DNA of 64,000 bases from Lottia gigantea. Taxonomy: Eukaryota > Mollusca > Gastropoda > Lottiidae. Position numbers and translations under genes: made by a program. The stretch lies in contig NW_008709919.1 in NCBI RefSeq assembly GCF_000327385.1, forward strand, positions 1,555,921 to 1,619,920, written 5' to 3'. Below are positions 1-11,283 of the stretch, piece by piece. The notes beneath the pieces are model-generated. The model was not told the origin of the DNA. It did not search any database and worked only from the letters and a program-made list of their open reading frames with translations. Every line of letters begins with the position of its first letter. The stretch's first letter is position 1.

Positions 1-17
1 GGGGGGGGGGGGGGGGG
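1..17 (+). repeat. Poly-G tract at the window edge
   Basis: Seventeen G open the window. Similar G or C runs occur at 31364, 58687, 61995 and 63906, some of them inside or beside family 3 elements, so this may be the remnant of one. Confidence 0.6.
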
Positions 18-137
18 CGGTGGTTAAGTATGTAACATATGATCACATAGAACTAAGATCGCACTCGTTTATCACAAAAATTTTAAAGCGTTTAGAAAAG
101 GAAAGAGAAAAAACTATATTTTCGATGGATAACGCCT

Positions 138-372
138 GAGGCTCACAAGGATCCTTTCAACCAGCTGTTCCTTTGCCAAACTCCTGGCATTGATTTTACC
201 AGATTATCGACAACCATCTACAGCTGAGGCGCCAAGAATTGTGAATGAAGATGACTTATTTAAGGTCATCGTATCTGCACACAACGAGATTAGAACCCAC
301 CACTACCATTTGTGACAACCAAGCAAATAACGTCATGTAAAGAACCAAGCCTCTCACTGACTATGCTGCAAA
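138..372 (-). repeat. tRNA-derived SINE, family B, near full length
   Basis: Read on the minus strand it has an A-box-like stretch (CAGTGAGAGGC), then a B box GTGGGTTCTAATC at about 288-300, and ends in a shared tail. Its order matches the copies at 6664, 31858 and 38983. Confidence 0.65.
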
Positions 373-1650
373 ACGTGTAAACGTGAACTGGTGGTACCAA
401 CAGGAAACGACCATATTTCTGTTTCCGTGGATGACCAAGTCCGTTCTAAGAGGTAGTAGTTTTTAAAAATATAAAATAAATGATTAAATTTGGGCGTTGC
501 TTGATTTACAGCTTATTTGGAATGAGGTATTTTCATTTTGTCGTATTTTAAACAGACATACCTCTGTTTATACATCAGATGATAGAGTATCGTATTCAAA
601 TAACTAAAAGTATATGGTGAGTCACGTTGCACATCACAGAATACGCCTACTTAGACTTGTTATTGGCAAAATGATAAGTCCTCACCTAGTTCGTGAAAAT
701 TAGGTTAATGACGATATCGGGCCTTCTACATGTCCAAAGCACACTGAGTCGGCGCCAGTGGGGGTACACGGGTTGGGGTGACATTTTCCAAAAAAAAAAT
801 GGTTTGTACCCCAAATTGTACCCCATCTTTTATGTTAACAAATTAATTTATTTTTTATTTTTTGCGACTATGAATCTTTCACGGATTTGCCTCATTTGCA
901 TCGATATGCTATTAATCGTTAGACTAACTGAGAGCACGCAAATAACTGGGTTAAGCTAGGTCAAGGTTTTTATCTGTTGATGAAACCTCGGAATATAACT
1001 ATTGTTCCCGAAACCCACGCAATAAACATAATGTTTAAGACACAAGACAATATATATGTCGTTCAAATCTTAAATCATAATCTTACAACCCCTCTGGTCA
1101 ATGCAGTACTGTATATTCCGGAAAATTATTTATTTTACAGAATGACATGGTCCTGTCTATTATTAATCACATTGGGACAAACATAGACACAATGTATATA
1201 CACACATGTAATAAATAACTTTAAAAAAAACCCAAAAAATTGTGTTATGTTTTAATTTGATTTACATACATTTAAGTACATGTGTATGAGATTGGACAGC
1301 AAAAGTTGTTGTGTTCAAATCGCTTTGACAATTGCTTCAAAATTATAGGATGGGCTTGAAATTATTGTTTGAATGATTATCGCGGGAATATACCCACACA
1401 CAAACATACGTTCAAATACAAAATGCTATATAATTACGTGACCTGAAATTAATGGCTTAAACCGGTCCCTAAATTTCTTATATTATTATTTCTTCAGAAA
1501 ACGAAAAATAAATAATACTTTTTTATGACGATTTGCTTGTGTAAATAAATAACACGTACATTTCAAAGACTAATTAAAATCCAGCGAGAACGAAGCAGAT
1601 GGGTTTTAACCTAGGTTTGACAAAATTCTTTTTCAGTTATTATACCGTGA
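373..1650. other. Upstream non-coding region
   Basis: Apart from the family 3 fragment at 745-830 I see no gene. The open frames of 69-88 codons here lack splice context, family resemblance or sensible composition. Confidence 0.6.
745..830. repeat. Family 3 element, left-end fragment
   Basis: GAGTCGGCGCCAGTGGGGGT and AATGGTTTGTACCCC match the left part of the 45.4-kb copy; the right end is not visible. Confidence 0.5.
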
Positions 1651-1658
1651 TATATAAA
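1651..1658 (+). promoter_or_regulatory. TATA box of the pseudoprotease gene
   Basis: TATATAAA lies 48 bp before the ATG at 1706. Transcription starting 25-30 bp downstream would leave a short 5' leader of about 25 nt, which fits an ATG in the first exon. No other core element is recognised. Confidence 0.5.
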
Positions 1659-1705
1659 CTTGGGTACTATTTGACTGATTTATTGGTACAGGATAGGTCT
1701 TCAGG

Positions 1706-4700
1706 ATGAATACTGCTTTAATATTGTTAGCGTGTGTGACCGCAGTGTTTTGTGAAGAGGAGAGTCGACATTCAGTATTTTACAATTATTACAGACCACC
1801 GCCACCAGTACGTCGACCGACGTATTATCACTATACACCAACGTATTACCAAAGACCAACAACGAGGAATTTATATCTAAGTGAAAATTGCTGTTCTCTT
1901 AGCGAGTCACAGGCTGCAGGATGTCAAACACGTATGTCTTCTTCAGTTTGATACCATTTTTCTATTCGATATTCTATTTCCAGACTATTTTCTTTTCGGG
2001 ACTATTTTCTTTTCAGACTGAACTATTTTCTTTCTAAGACTGTCTTCAATTAAAGACTATTTTCTATTGAAGACTGACTTCCATTAAAGACTATTTTGTA
2101 TTGAAAACTATCATCTTTTCAAGACTGTCTTCCATTAAAGACTATTTTCTATGGAAGACTGCCTTCCATTAAAGACTATTTTCTATTGAACACTATTATC
2201 TTTTCAAGACTGTCTTCCATTAAAGACTATTTTCTATTGAACACTATTATCTTTTCAAGATTTTCTTCCATTAAATACTATTTTGTATTGAAGACTATTT
2301 TCTATTCAATGCTATTTTTTCTTCCAAAACTATTTCTTTCAAGAATATTCCTTTACATAAATATTTTTACAAGAACTATTTAATGTATTTTTCTATACAA
2401 GACTATTTTACAGTTACACTATTTTATTCGAGACTGTTTTATATTCCATGACTATTATTTATACAACTATTTTCTTTTCAACATTATTGTCTATTCAAAA
2501 CTATTTTCTATTCAAAACTATTTTCTTTTCTAAACTATTGTCTATTTAAAAACTATTTCCCTAAAAATACTATTTCTTCATAAGACTATTTTCTAATAAA
2601 AGACGATTTCCTATTCAAAACTACTTTTCTATAAATACTTATAAATAAAAAAATATTTATAATGAAACTGTTTCCTTATTTATATATTTCAGAAATGACA
2701 TGGTTTGGAGGTAAAGAGTTTTATTTAATTTGATTTCAATATACTTTAAGATTCCATCTGCAAAATGAACGTTAATTGCCTGAAAATAATGCTCCTTGAT
2801 GAATAACATTCTCTCTATCAAATACGTCGTATGAACCATAAATAGCTCTCAGCTGCCAAATGTTAAGAATTATTTCATTAATATTAAAAAAATATCTGAT
2901 ACATGTACAAGCAACCAATTCCGTTTATCAAAATATCGCCCAATGTATGGCAACATTGAGAGTAAAAGTTGTGTTCCAAAGACGTAATATCAATTTTTAA
3001 TACAGTAAACGTATGTAGATGCTGCGTCAAAGACATCTCCTCTTATAATGCACTGCAAACAGCATGTAATGCGGCCTTATCAGCTGCTACTGCAACCTCT
3101 GCCACTACACCAGCACCAGCAGCAGCAACAACAGCAGCTACGACAGCAACAACAGCAGCTACGACAACAACAACCACAGCTGCAACCACCACAACAACAA
3201 CAACAGCTGCACCCACAACTACGGCTCCAACCAAATGTAAGTACCATCTTATTGAGGCAAACCACAAGATGCATTACGATCATGCAATGTTTGATTTTTT
3301 GAGTTGATGCTGATGTCAAATATTTCTCAATATATTACATTGTTGGATTAAGGTAGATCATACGACTCAAACTTTTTGTCAAATTTGGCAATATACCAAA
3401 CCTTAACAAATAGGTCTCGAGCATCAAGAAACTCGGAAGAAGTTTGGTCACGCTGCCACCAGAATTATCATTGTGACCAACGTAAACGAGTTCTTAAATT
3501 TGGTGATAATTCCCACGTTTACTAATTTTCTTTTACCTGCCTAGTAACTATGTCGTATTAAACATAATGGTTTTATAATATCCTGGGTAAAAAATAATAA
3601 TTGTGAGAAAACATCAAAATTCATCCTTCGATAACATCAAAATGGACTGGTTGTAGCATACCTATGCTCCACTATTATCCTTTAAGTTTCTATTTTGTTT
3701 TCATGTTATGTTATCGAAATAAAACATCAAAGAAAAAGGTGTAATTTATGTCAATTACACTAGGAAACGTAAATATGAAACTACCAGTGACATACATTTT
3801 CTGTTTACAATTTTGTAGTTTGTCCAAACAGCGGATGCAGCCGAAAACGAAGATCCGAATATGGATTTTTCAAATCTTTGAGAATTGAAGGTCTGTGATA
3901 TTAATTTCATATAGCTTTAACTCCCGATTTGAGCCCCAATAAAAGCACTGTGGCGGGTGTCGCTAGCATACCGACCCTTCCTACCTTTATGGAATACATG
4001 ATGCAACCCAATCAAGGGTTTGTGAACATCTCTTTCAGAGAGCTATCTTGGCTGATTATTTGGTATATCCAGATAATCAGTTAAAGGATTTCAAGAGTAG
4101 CAAAGCGTGCAGCAAAGTGTTAAATAGGTGTAATAGGTCAGTCCTGGATAAACAATCCAAATCCCTATATTTTCATTTGAAAATCGGGGTCAATGTTTCA
4201 AAATTGGATTTTAAACGTATGCGCAAAGTATGCTAACTCATTGAACTCACCTAGAAGGATGATAAGACCTCACTGTAAGGTAGTACAGACAAAGTAAGCC
4301 AACCCACTGCAATCACTGAAGTCATGCTGCTACTCTTTGTTCCGAGTGTATCCGTGTATCCGTTTGAGATTAGCCGGAGATCTTGTATTATGCCGTTATC
4401 ATTTATGAATAACAATGCTATTTTAATACAGGTGGAACCCCAGTATCATCAACATGTGATTACCCTGGTGTAGTTGGTTTGGAAGCAACAGCTCCTACTG
4501 GTGATGTCATAACAGTCTGTACTGGAGTTCTGACCAGCGCTACCACCATTCAAATACCCAGCAACTGTGCTGAAACTTTAGCTTTACCATTGTAATGTAT
4601 ATTTTTATGATATTGTTCAATATTATTATCCGAATAATATCAATCAAAATTTTTTTGAGGCAACAAGCACCAGCTTTATAAGTTCTTCAGGGGTTAAATG

Positions 4701-6569
4701 CCATCCAAGGAACATTTTATGCAAGTGGGTGATATATTGTCAAATTAAACGGTTTTAAACGCGTACATTGTAGTTTTTTTTTTATCACACGTCACATACA
4801 GTTCAAAAGCATAGAAATTACTGCTAAAATATATTAGAACGTTTGGCGGACTAGTGTTGTATTGGGAAAACAAATGAGTTATCGTTTATCTAGTACAACG
4901 TTTGTTTTGCCTTAGTCATTTAAATTTAATATGACAAAACGTATTGATACCTGAACCAATTGCGGAACTTCTAAAATCATTGCATTAATATTGTATTTCA
5001 GGGCTGAAAACGACGTAGCCGTTGTTGATGGAAAGAAAATACCAATCTCCACTGTTTCATGTAAGTCTGGATATATTTTTGTTGAATACATATGACATAC
5101 ATAATTTATTTCAAAAAAGTTAACAGCGGAAGAATTGTCACCGCTTCCACAATATTGTAACGATCATTCATGAACCCTTCGATCTGTGATTCTCAACCTT
5201 AGCGAGAAAAATGAGTTCTATCAAATATATTGCTCTTCAAAATAAATCAGTCATATTGAAACGTATTTTACGCGAAAAATGTGATCCGTGAGCCGAATAT
5301 TCGTTCACGACCTTCTGTAGATCCGGAGTGAATGATGTTAATTTCAGTCGTATATCACCTCGCCTACCTGGTCCAACGATTCTTCCCCATTTCCCCCTTT
5401 GCAATAATTCTCCCTTGTTGAGAAGCACTGAAGATTACATTTTGGCCGATATAGTGTTTCATAGAAAATTTTCTAAAGTTAAAATCAAATTTTTCTTGAT
5501 ATTCTAGCTGATAAACCACTAGCAACTGTTACACTATCAACACCAGTAGATATTAATGCTGCACCAAGTCAAGGCTGTATTTATGATACATCCATGGGAG
5601 CTTATGATAAGAGTACTTGTGAAATTGTCGGGTATGGAGTTGATGCCTCAAACGGTACGTACACTAATTTCTACTTGAAATACAGATATGATTATATTAC
5701 ACCGAAATGAATACCAACGGAATGAAATGGAGATTTATGTCTTGGGTTTTATGTTTCAATTTCGGGCAACGAAGAAGGGCAATGCTATTCAATTTTTTTT
5801 CAGGACGGCGAGTTTTTTCCTTTTCCCGATTTCCAGATGTCTATGGATCTGTAGTCTGGAGTAGTCAATGAAGCTTCGGTTTATTGTCCTACGCGAACGA
5901 GTAAGTCTGCAGAGTGCAGATAGGTACACTAGAGAGAATTAATAAGTGTAATTATTTATTAGAACGAGACAAGGAATGGCTATGCCTCTTGGAGAGCTTT
6001 GTGTTAAAATGTAGTTAACTTAACATATGTTGTGTGATATTATATTACAGCTAAACAAACTGTTCCCCAAACGGCCAAGGTAACATTCGATGCTTTAGCA
6101 TGTAAGAATATAGACACAACATTAACAATCCCGGAAGCTACCTATGGATGCGCTACTCTGGATAACGCGGCTGCATGTGCTGTAAGTATATCTTGTAGAA
6201 TCATAACCGTGACTAGGAAGATGATGTTGCACAATCTGAAGATCCTGACGTCGGGTGGAATCGGACGATAGTCTTTTGTCTTCCACTATGTAGACTAAAA
6301 TCCATTGCAGTCTGTGAACGTCCAAGGGCTTGGTGCCACTTATTTCTTGTTAAGAACATACAATGAACAACCCATATTGCTTTTTGTATTCTTGTTCAAA
6401 CTAAGAAGGAGCAATTGTAATTTATGCTCTACTATTTCAGGGAGATGGTGGTGCTTTGATTACTTGTGATTTGGTAACTACCGGAGAAAAAGTTGTTGTT
6501 GGTCAAGCCGAGACATTTGATTGTAACACTGGTACACCAGCTGTCTACTTCCAAAACTTTGATGCATAA
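1706..6569 (+). CDS. Secreted trypsin-fold pseudoprotease with Tyr/Pro- and Thr-rich N-terminal region
   Basis: Eight exons join in frame with GT/AG borders: 1706-1931, 2693-2710, 3006-3236, 4432-4591, 5002-5060, 5508-5654, 6051-6181, 6441-6569 (1101 nt, 366 residues plus stop). Residues 1-16 look like a signal peptide. Exon 1 then gives a Tyr/Pro-rich stretch, exon 2 is an 18-nt micro-exon, and exon 3 starts Cys-rich and becomes a Thr/Ala/Pro-rich linker. From about residue 159 the protein follows chymotrypsin-family spacing: CTGVLTSATTIQIPSNC (188-204) matches the Cys-to-AAHC block, LSTPVDIN (241-248) matches the strand after the catalytic Asp, GYG (273-275) matches GWG, GDGGALITC (325-333) matches GDSGGPLVC, and TPAVY matches PGVY. 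The usual disulfide cysteines are kept, but His, Asp and Ser are replaced. The basic activation site and IVGG are not visible. It is therefore likely an inactive, secreted serine-protease homologue; its partner is unknown. It cannot be an active protease as read. Confidence 0.85.
1975..2620 (+). repeat. Degenerate minisatellite in intron 1 of the pseudoprotease gene
   Basis: Most of the first intron is made of variants of AAGACTATTTTCTATTC and of a longer unit containing GACTGTCTTCCATTAAAGA repeated at about 50-65 bp spacing. Copies are clearest at 2035-2300 and decay towards both ends. The open frames across it are by-products of the repeat. Confidence 0.8.
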
Positions 6570-6663
6570 TTAAGTAGTAAAAGTATTGGCAAGCATACAT
6601 TTGTCCTTTAGACCTCATTATATTTTGTCATACGAACTGTGATCTGATTTTGAAAGAAAGAAA

Positions 6664-6895
6664 CAGGCATTTTTACAAGGATGAGAACTATCACGAGGAT
6701 TCTATCTACCAGTTGGTCTTTGCCGGTCCTCGTAAATTTGTTCTCTCCCGGATTATCTGTACATATCTACATCTGGGTCGAACAGAATAATAAGCAAAGT
6801 GACTTAGCCAAGGTCACTAACAACAACCGGGATTAGAACCCACGACCAATATTTGTTAGACAGAAGCAAGAAAATTACGTCACCCCAAATCTCTT
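6664..6895 (-). repeat. tRNA-derived SINE, family B
   Basis: The minus strand carries the B box GTGGGTTCTAATCCC (about 6832-6846), the CACTTTGCTTATTA core and the AACTGGTAGATAGAATCC to TCCTTGTAAAAATG tail shared with the other copies. It sits just beyond the pseudoprotease gene. Confidence 0.7.
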
Positions 6896-7760
6896 TAAGG
6901 AATATTCTTGTTTATGGATAGATCTTCACTGAACTGGGTTGTCACGAATTGTGCCTACGGTTTAGGTGAGTTCATGTTGACCTCATGATACGACGAAGTC
7001 CTCGGGAACAACAGGAGCCACGTATGACATAAGTACAAATAGAGATTTACGTACCGCTCTTTTCGAATCCCTTCACTACAGCGTTAAATGAAAGCATTAA
7101 AATGAAAGATTAAGTAAATGCATTTATAAAAATTTGATTAATCACATTTAAGAACGGGATTATCGTGTGGCTATTTAATAATTGAGGCGTTCGGTGCTCC
7201 ATCGGTTGTTTCAGGCTTTTTTTTTTATAGAAAGCTAAGCATAATTAGTAAACAAAATAACTCTAGACAGCATAGTCTGTCTGATAACTTAATCTATAAC
7301 TCAGAAAAACCTCTCATGTTTTTAAATTGGGTCGAGTTTATCATTTGTGAGATAATGATATTTTTATTCATTAATTTGTAATTCAAGAACACGAACCACT
7401 TAAGACGTTGATAACGTCTATATTGAAATAAGTTTTCCCGAAATTTCCCTACTTTTCCTGTCATTTTTAAACTCGCCAACAACTGAACAATATTTTATTT
7501 CTTTGTTTTATTCTTGCTCTGTCTAGAAATCCAAATATTTCTATTTTTATGAAAGAATTAAACGAGCTTAAAATTGGTGGAATTTGGATGAAAGGTTTAT
7601 GCAACCTTTCAGCTTCTTTAAGTCCAATTGTTTTCAAATGGGTATTAGGGCTTTTGTAGCTTACATGGCAGCGTCTCTTACAGAGTGTTCACATACCTGC
7701 TATTGTACATTGATATATTTATTAATACACATTAAAGTCACTTTACACCATTCACAAAAT

Positions 7761-8023
7761 TGAACAGATATATTGAATTCCATAAGTATCCAATATTATA
7801 CAATTGCGATCTTAAGGAGACTACTCTTAAAGGTTCACAATTTCACACCAAATAGCTTCTCTGTATTGTGTAATTTGTTATATAGAGATTTATGCAGTTA
7901 TTATATACATATTATTTATTTGAACGGATATATTGATAATCAAAAAGCATCCAATGTTATACAATGGAGTTCTTTGACGAGACTGCTCCTTGGGGTACAC
8001 ACACAATTCCACATCAAAGATCT
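7761..8023 (+). repeat. Diverged direct duplication with a 160-bp period
   Basis: TGAACAGATATATTGA at 7761 and TGAACGGATATATTGA at 7921 begin two copies that continue with ATCCAATATTATACAAT / ATCCAATGTTATACAAT and then GAGACTACTC / GAGACTGCTC. It lies just downstream of the dual-CRD gene. Confidence 0.7.
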
Positions 8024-8066
8024 TATAACTGGAGGAGTAAGCGATATAATAATACAATTTGTTCTG

Positions 8067-8072
8067 TTTATT
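8067..8072 (-). terminator. Polyadenylation signal of the dual-CRD gene
   Basis: AATAAA on the minus strand lies about 65 nt beyond the stop codon at 8135, a normal distance for a short 3' UTR. Confidence 0.5.
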
Positions 8073-8134
8073 TGTCTTTGTTAATGTAAGACTGAATCAT
8101 TAGCTGCACTATTTTAACCAATCATCTGGCTACT

Positions 8135-9073
8135 TCATTCTCTGTCGTCGACTTCGGGTAAAGGAATAACCGAATCACCAGGCATTACACAAACTCGGTT
8201 GGAATCCGTTGATCTGGGATATCGGTGACACTGTAATTTTGTTGGCCACCACAAACCGCCATAAAGTCTGGTATAAGCTGCTTCACATTCGGATCTTACT
8301 TGTTCACAAATCTCTTGACAAGGCAAAGCAAACGGGTTTTCTGGTCGATTACAGTACGGCTGGAATATACCGCACAGCAAAAATGCCAGGTTTTCAGAAC
8401 AACCCGAATTAAGAAGCAAGCGATATTCATCCAGCTCTGCGTGTATATCGGGTTTGGAGCACTGCAGAAACATATTTGGTATAGATCCTTTCGGGAAATT
8501 GAGTCCTTGGCAGAATTCATGTTCATTTCTCTCACAAGAAACGTGTCGATGGGAACATGATGGTCGTTCGGGAACTGGTTCAATACATTTTCCAGAACTT
8601 TTCGGTTTGAGTTTAGGGCATTTAAATTCTCTTGGCCAGGTCGATTGCAGTTCTGTTAACCTCCGCCTGCATCGTCTGGCCTTTTTGCAAGTTTCTCTGC
8701 AAGGTTTAAATCCCATTCTCTGACCTCCAGTTGGACACTTGGGAAGATACAATCCACACGCCATCACTCTAAAATTCCGACTGCAACCGATGTCCATAAA
8801 TGGCCATAAATATTCCAGTGCCCGGTAAACCTGCCTCTGTGTTGTGTGTCCAAATTCATTTGGTAAAAGAGTTTGGCTATATGGAACCAAGCCACGACAC
8901 ATAGGTAAAGTAATATCCTCGCAGCTGCTAGCTGTTCGGGATGGTACTGTTGGTCTAGTCGCTGGATTTCGTCTGCGATTCTGATTTCGCCTTGCACCAG
9001 GACGTCTGCGTCGTCCATCTGCCAATTGGCAAAATATTATTAGCAAACATACAATAATAAAACCGATCTTCAT
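8135..9073 (-). CDS. Secreted protein with two tandem frizzled cysteine-rich domains
   Basis: An uninterrupted 312-residue frame starts at the ATG at 9073. Residues 1-20 form a signal peptide (hydrophobic, ending QLADG), followed by a very basic segment (RRRRPGARRNQNRRR). Residues about 51-165 are a first frizzled CRD with all ten cysteines (CEDITLPMC, then IGCSRNFRVMACGLYLPKC, then PCRETCKKARRC). Residues about 172-300 are a second CRD (EFCQGLNFPKGSIPN, GCSENLAFLLCGIFQPYC, PCQEICEQVRSEC). There is no transmembrane segment and no netrin-like domain, so it is neither a Frizzled receptor nor a standard sFRP. CRDs of this family bind Wnt lipid, so a secreted Wnt-binding role is a reasonable inference. 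It has no introns, unlike the other four genes here, so a retrocopy origin is possible. Confidence in the domains is high; the function is not shown. Confidence 0.93.
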   Translation of the reverse strand: MKIGFIIVCLLIIFCQLADGRRRRPGARRNQNRRRNPATRPTVPSRTASSCEDITLPMCRGLVPYSQTLLPNEFGHTTQRQVYRALEYLWPFMDIGCSRNFRVMACGLYLPKCPTGGQRMGFKPCRETCKKARRCRRRLTELQSTWPREFKCPKLKPKSSGKCIEPVPERPSCSHRHVSCERNEHEFCQGLNFPKGSIPNMFLQCSKPDIHAELDEYRLLLNSGCSENLAFLLCGIFQPYCNRPENPFALPCQEICEQVRSECEAAYTRLYGGLWWPTKLQCHRYPRSTDSNRVCVMPGDSVIPLPEVDDRE

Positions 9074-9854
9074 GTCTGTATAGTTAAGATGTTATCAACA
9101 CAACTAAAATTTAATATCTCACAACGTGATAAGGGGTGACCTTCGTACTAGCTGATTATAGTGTAAAATTTAGTTTAATACGCAGTAGGTCAAGTGGTTT
9201 CTTTTTGCATCTCGTTGTGTGCATTTTCAGGCGATTGCCCTCAATACTTATTATCTATTAAATCAGAGCGACCATTGACATGCGTTATGTTATATAACTT
9301 GGTCAAGTCGCAGATTTCAACTGAATATCACACTGTGAATGTCCACATGTATTACGGAATCTGTACAATGTCAAGGTCCAATACAATAACATCATTAGGA
9401 CACAAACGTCAATACATGCAAAAGAATTATGTAAAAAAAAAATTCAGAATATCACGCTGTACTATATTGTCATTAATTTGCTAATGGCAAAAAGTGTCTT
9501 TTAAGAAATGGTTAAGCAGCTTGACCACTACATTCATGCAATTTTAAATACAGTTTGATTAAAAAAAAAGACGAACTATTTTCATTTTTCATCGAACAAA
9601 TCTATATTGCTTGATACGTTGGAAAACATTGCCAAGCTCATTACAGCTCAAAAGAAATATTTGTTTCATATTATCTTAGTTACATAAATGAGCCTCGCAG
9701 CGAGTAAAATTGCTATAATTAAAGTTTCTCTTGGATAAATTAAAACTGCGTGTGTGCTACTTGTTAATGTTAAATAATCATCTTCTTATAAATTACTTCA
9801 ACTCCATGCCAGATGTCAATCTTGCTCAGAGTAAAAACGAAAATTGCAACTAGA

Positions 9855-9950
9855 GATGATGTACGTCAGTTGAACCTTGACTGACGTGATGACGTACATC
9901 ATTAACTGATTTCGGAGGCCAGTGGCAATATATCCACCCTTACGTCATTA
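9855..9950. promoter_or_regulatory. Palindromic cluster of CRE-like half-sites
   Basis: GATGATGTACGTCA (9855-9868) and TGACGTACATCATT (9890-9903) form an inverted repeat. Between and beside the arms are further TGACGT / ACGTCA half-sites (9882, 9943). The cluster is about 780 bp upstream of the dual-CRD gene and 1.3 kb upstream of the 29-exon gene, which diverge from here. Binding of CREB/ATF-type factors is inferred from the half-site only. Confidence 0.4.
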
Positions 9951-10059
9951 ATAACTCGTACCCTTAAACCTAAAAAACGTACATCTATGGACGAGGTACT
10001 GGATAACAGTTTGGACGTTTAGTCTACATACGACCGCGACTATCACTTATTAACGTGCT

Positions 10060-10112
10060 CATCACATAATAAACCACGATCAGCACATAATAGACCGTGA
10101 TCGGCATATATT
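10060..10112 (+). repeat. Short tandem repeat, about 24-bp unit
   Basis: Two clear copies (CACATAATAAACCACGATC and CACATAATAGACCGTGATC) and a weaker third (GGCATATATTAGG) lie between the dual-CRD and 29-exon genes. Confidence 0.5.
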
Positions 10113-11283
10113 AGGATGCGTTCAAAAGTTGCTACGATGCTCTAGCACTTAAAAGGCCTAATGACATTTTGTTTGAAAAAAAAACCGTATTCTATCTGTA
10201 CTGCCCGTTTGTACTCTAAGCATTTTTCGTTCCACCAAATCGGAACAGGTTTCACAAGATAGTTTCAGGTAGGCTTGTACAGAGAAGGGGGCTAGTCAAT
10301 AGTCAAAGCTAATGGGCTTGGAGAGAGAGTATTTTGTCACCCAATATGCAGCGTGGGCCGTAGCATGCCTGGAGGCTGCGGCAGTTAAAATATTTGACAT
10401 AGCAATCAAGTTCACCATTTGGAATCCCCTGATCTTGCTCAAGTCGACCCTGTTTTCGTCATGGTTTTCTTGACGCTCCTCCGGGAACAAGTTTTAATCA
10501 TTTGATCAATTCAAACAACATCATTTTCTATTCTGTCTAGCGTGAGTTAGTCTGAATCATGAATGCATTAATGTCGCTGGAAGGCGTTTATTCCCCATTT
10601 CTTTTAAATACCTTTATCACAAGTTTGGTAATATTTTCGCATTAAATTTTATAATTTTATGCGATTTTTTGAGAAATTGTCACCCTTAAAAGAAGGTTTA
10701 TGCAATAGAAGATAACATTCCGTACATGATTAGGATCATAAAGACAGTTTGGTCTGAAGAAAAAAGAATAATATAAATCTTACAAGTGTAACAGCTCATA
10801 GATCAAAGTGATCTAAGTGTAACAGTTGGCTTTTTTTGCTCATTTTTTCAAAAAATATTTTAACGTAAATTAGTTGTTATCTCTGGCAGTAAAATTCCGA
10901 AATTTTTGAAAAAAGATCGTGTTTTATGAAGGAAATGATGATTTGTTTCTGAGTATGCTCATAAAGATGGGTTGTCCTAAAACATAAATCTTATATACAA
11001 GTACAAGTGCTCAATGTAAGGTGATGTTGATATTTTATGTTAACGAACAAAAAAAATTAGCGCAGATGATGTTCGTGAGGTAATGAAGTGGATTGCCGTC
11101 TTTGTTTGAAATTGATGGCATCTACACCTCATATATTTCACTGTCGACAGGCTGGTGATAAATGTGGGTAAGAAAGTTGACATGAGAATATGACAAGTTA
11201 AAGCCATTACACTTTTCTCTTTATATGTACATCCGTTCATTTTCATTTCGTACTACGCGTTTGGATAAACAAAATAAGGGAAA

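Larger units (their letters stand above)
9074..11283. other. Divergent intergenic region between the dual-CRD and 29-exon genes
   Basis: It holds the CRE-like cluster and the 24-bp repeat described separately. Otherwise AT-rich with no supported coding region; it probably contains both promoters. Confidence 0.55.

Noticed and set aside
3043-3319. Val-rich and Cys-rich opposite-strand frames over the Thr-rich exon
   Set aside because: They are shadows of the ACA/GCA repeat in the real exon on the plus strand.
8209-9018. Several overlapping frames on both strands inside the dual-CRD gene
   Set aside because: They are shadows; only the full-length minus-strand frame shows the CRD cysteines.
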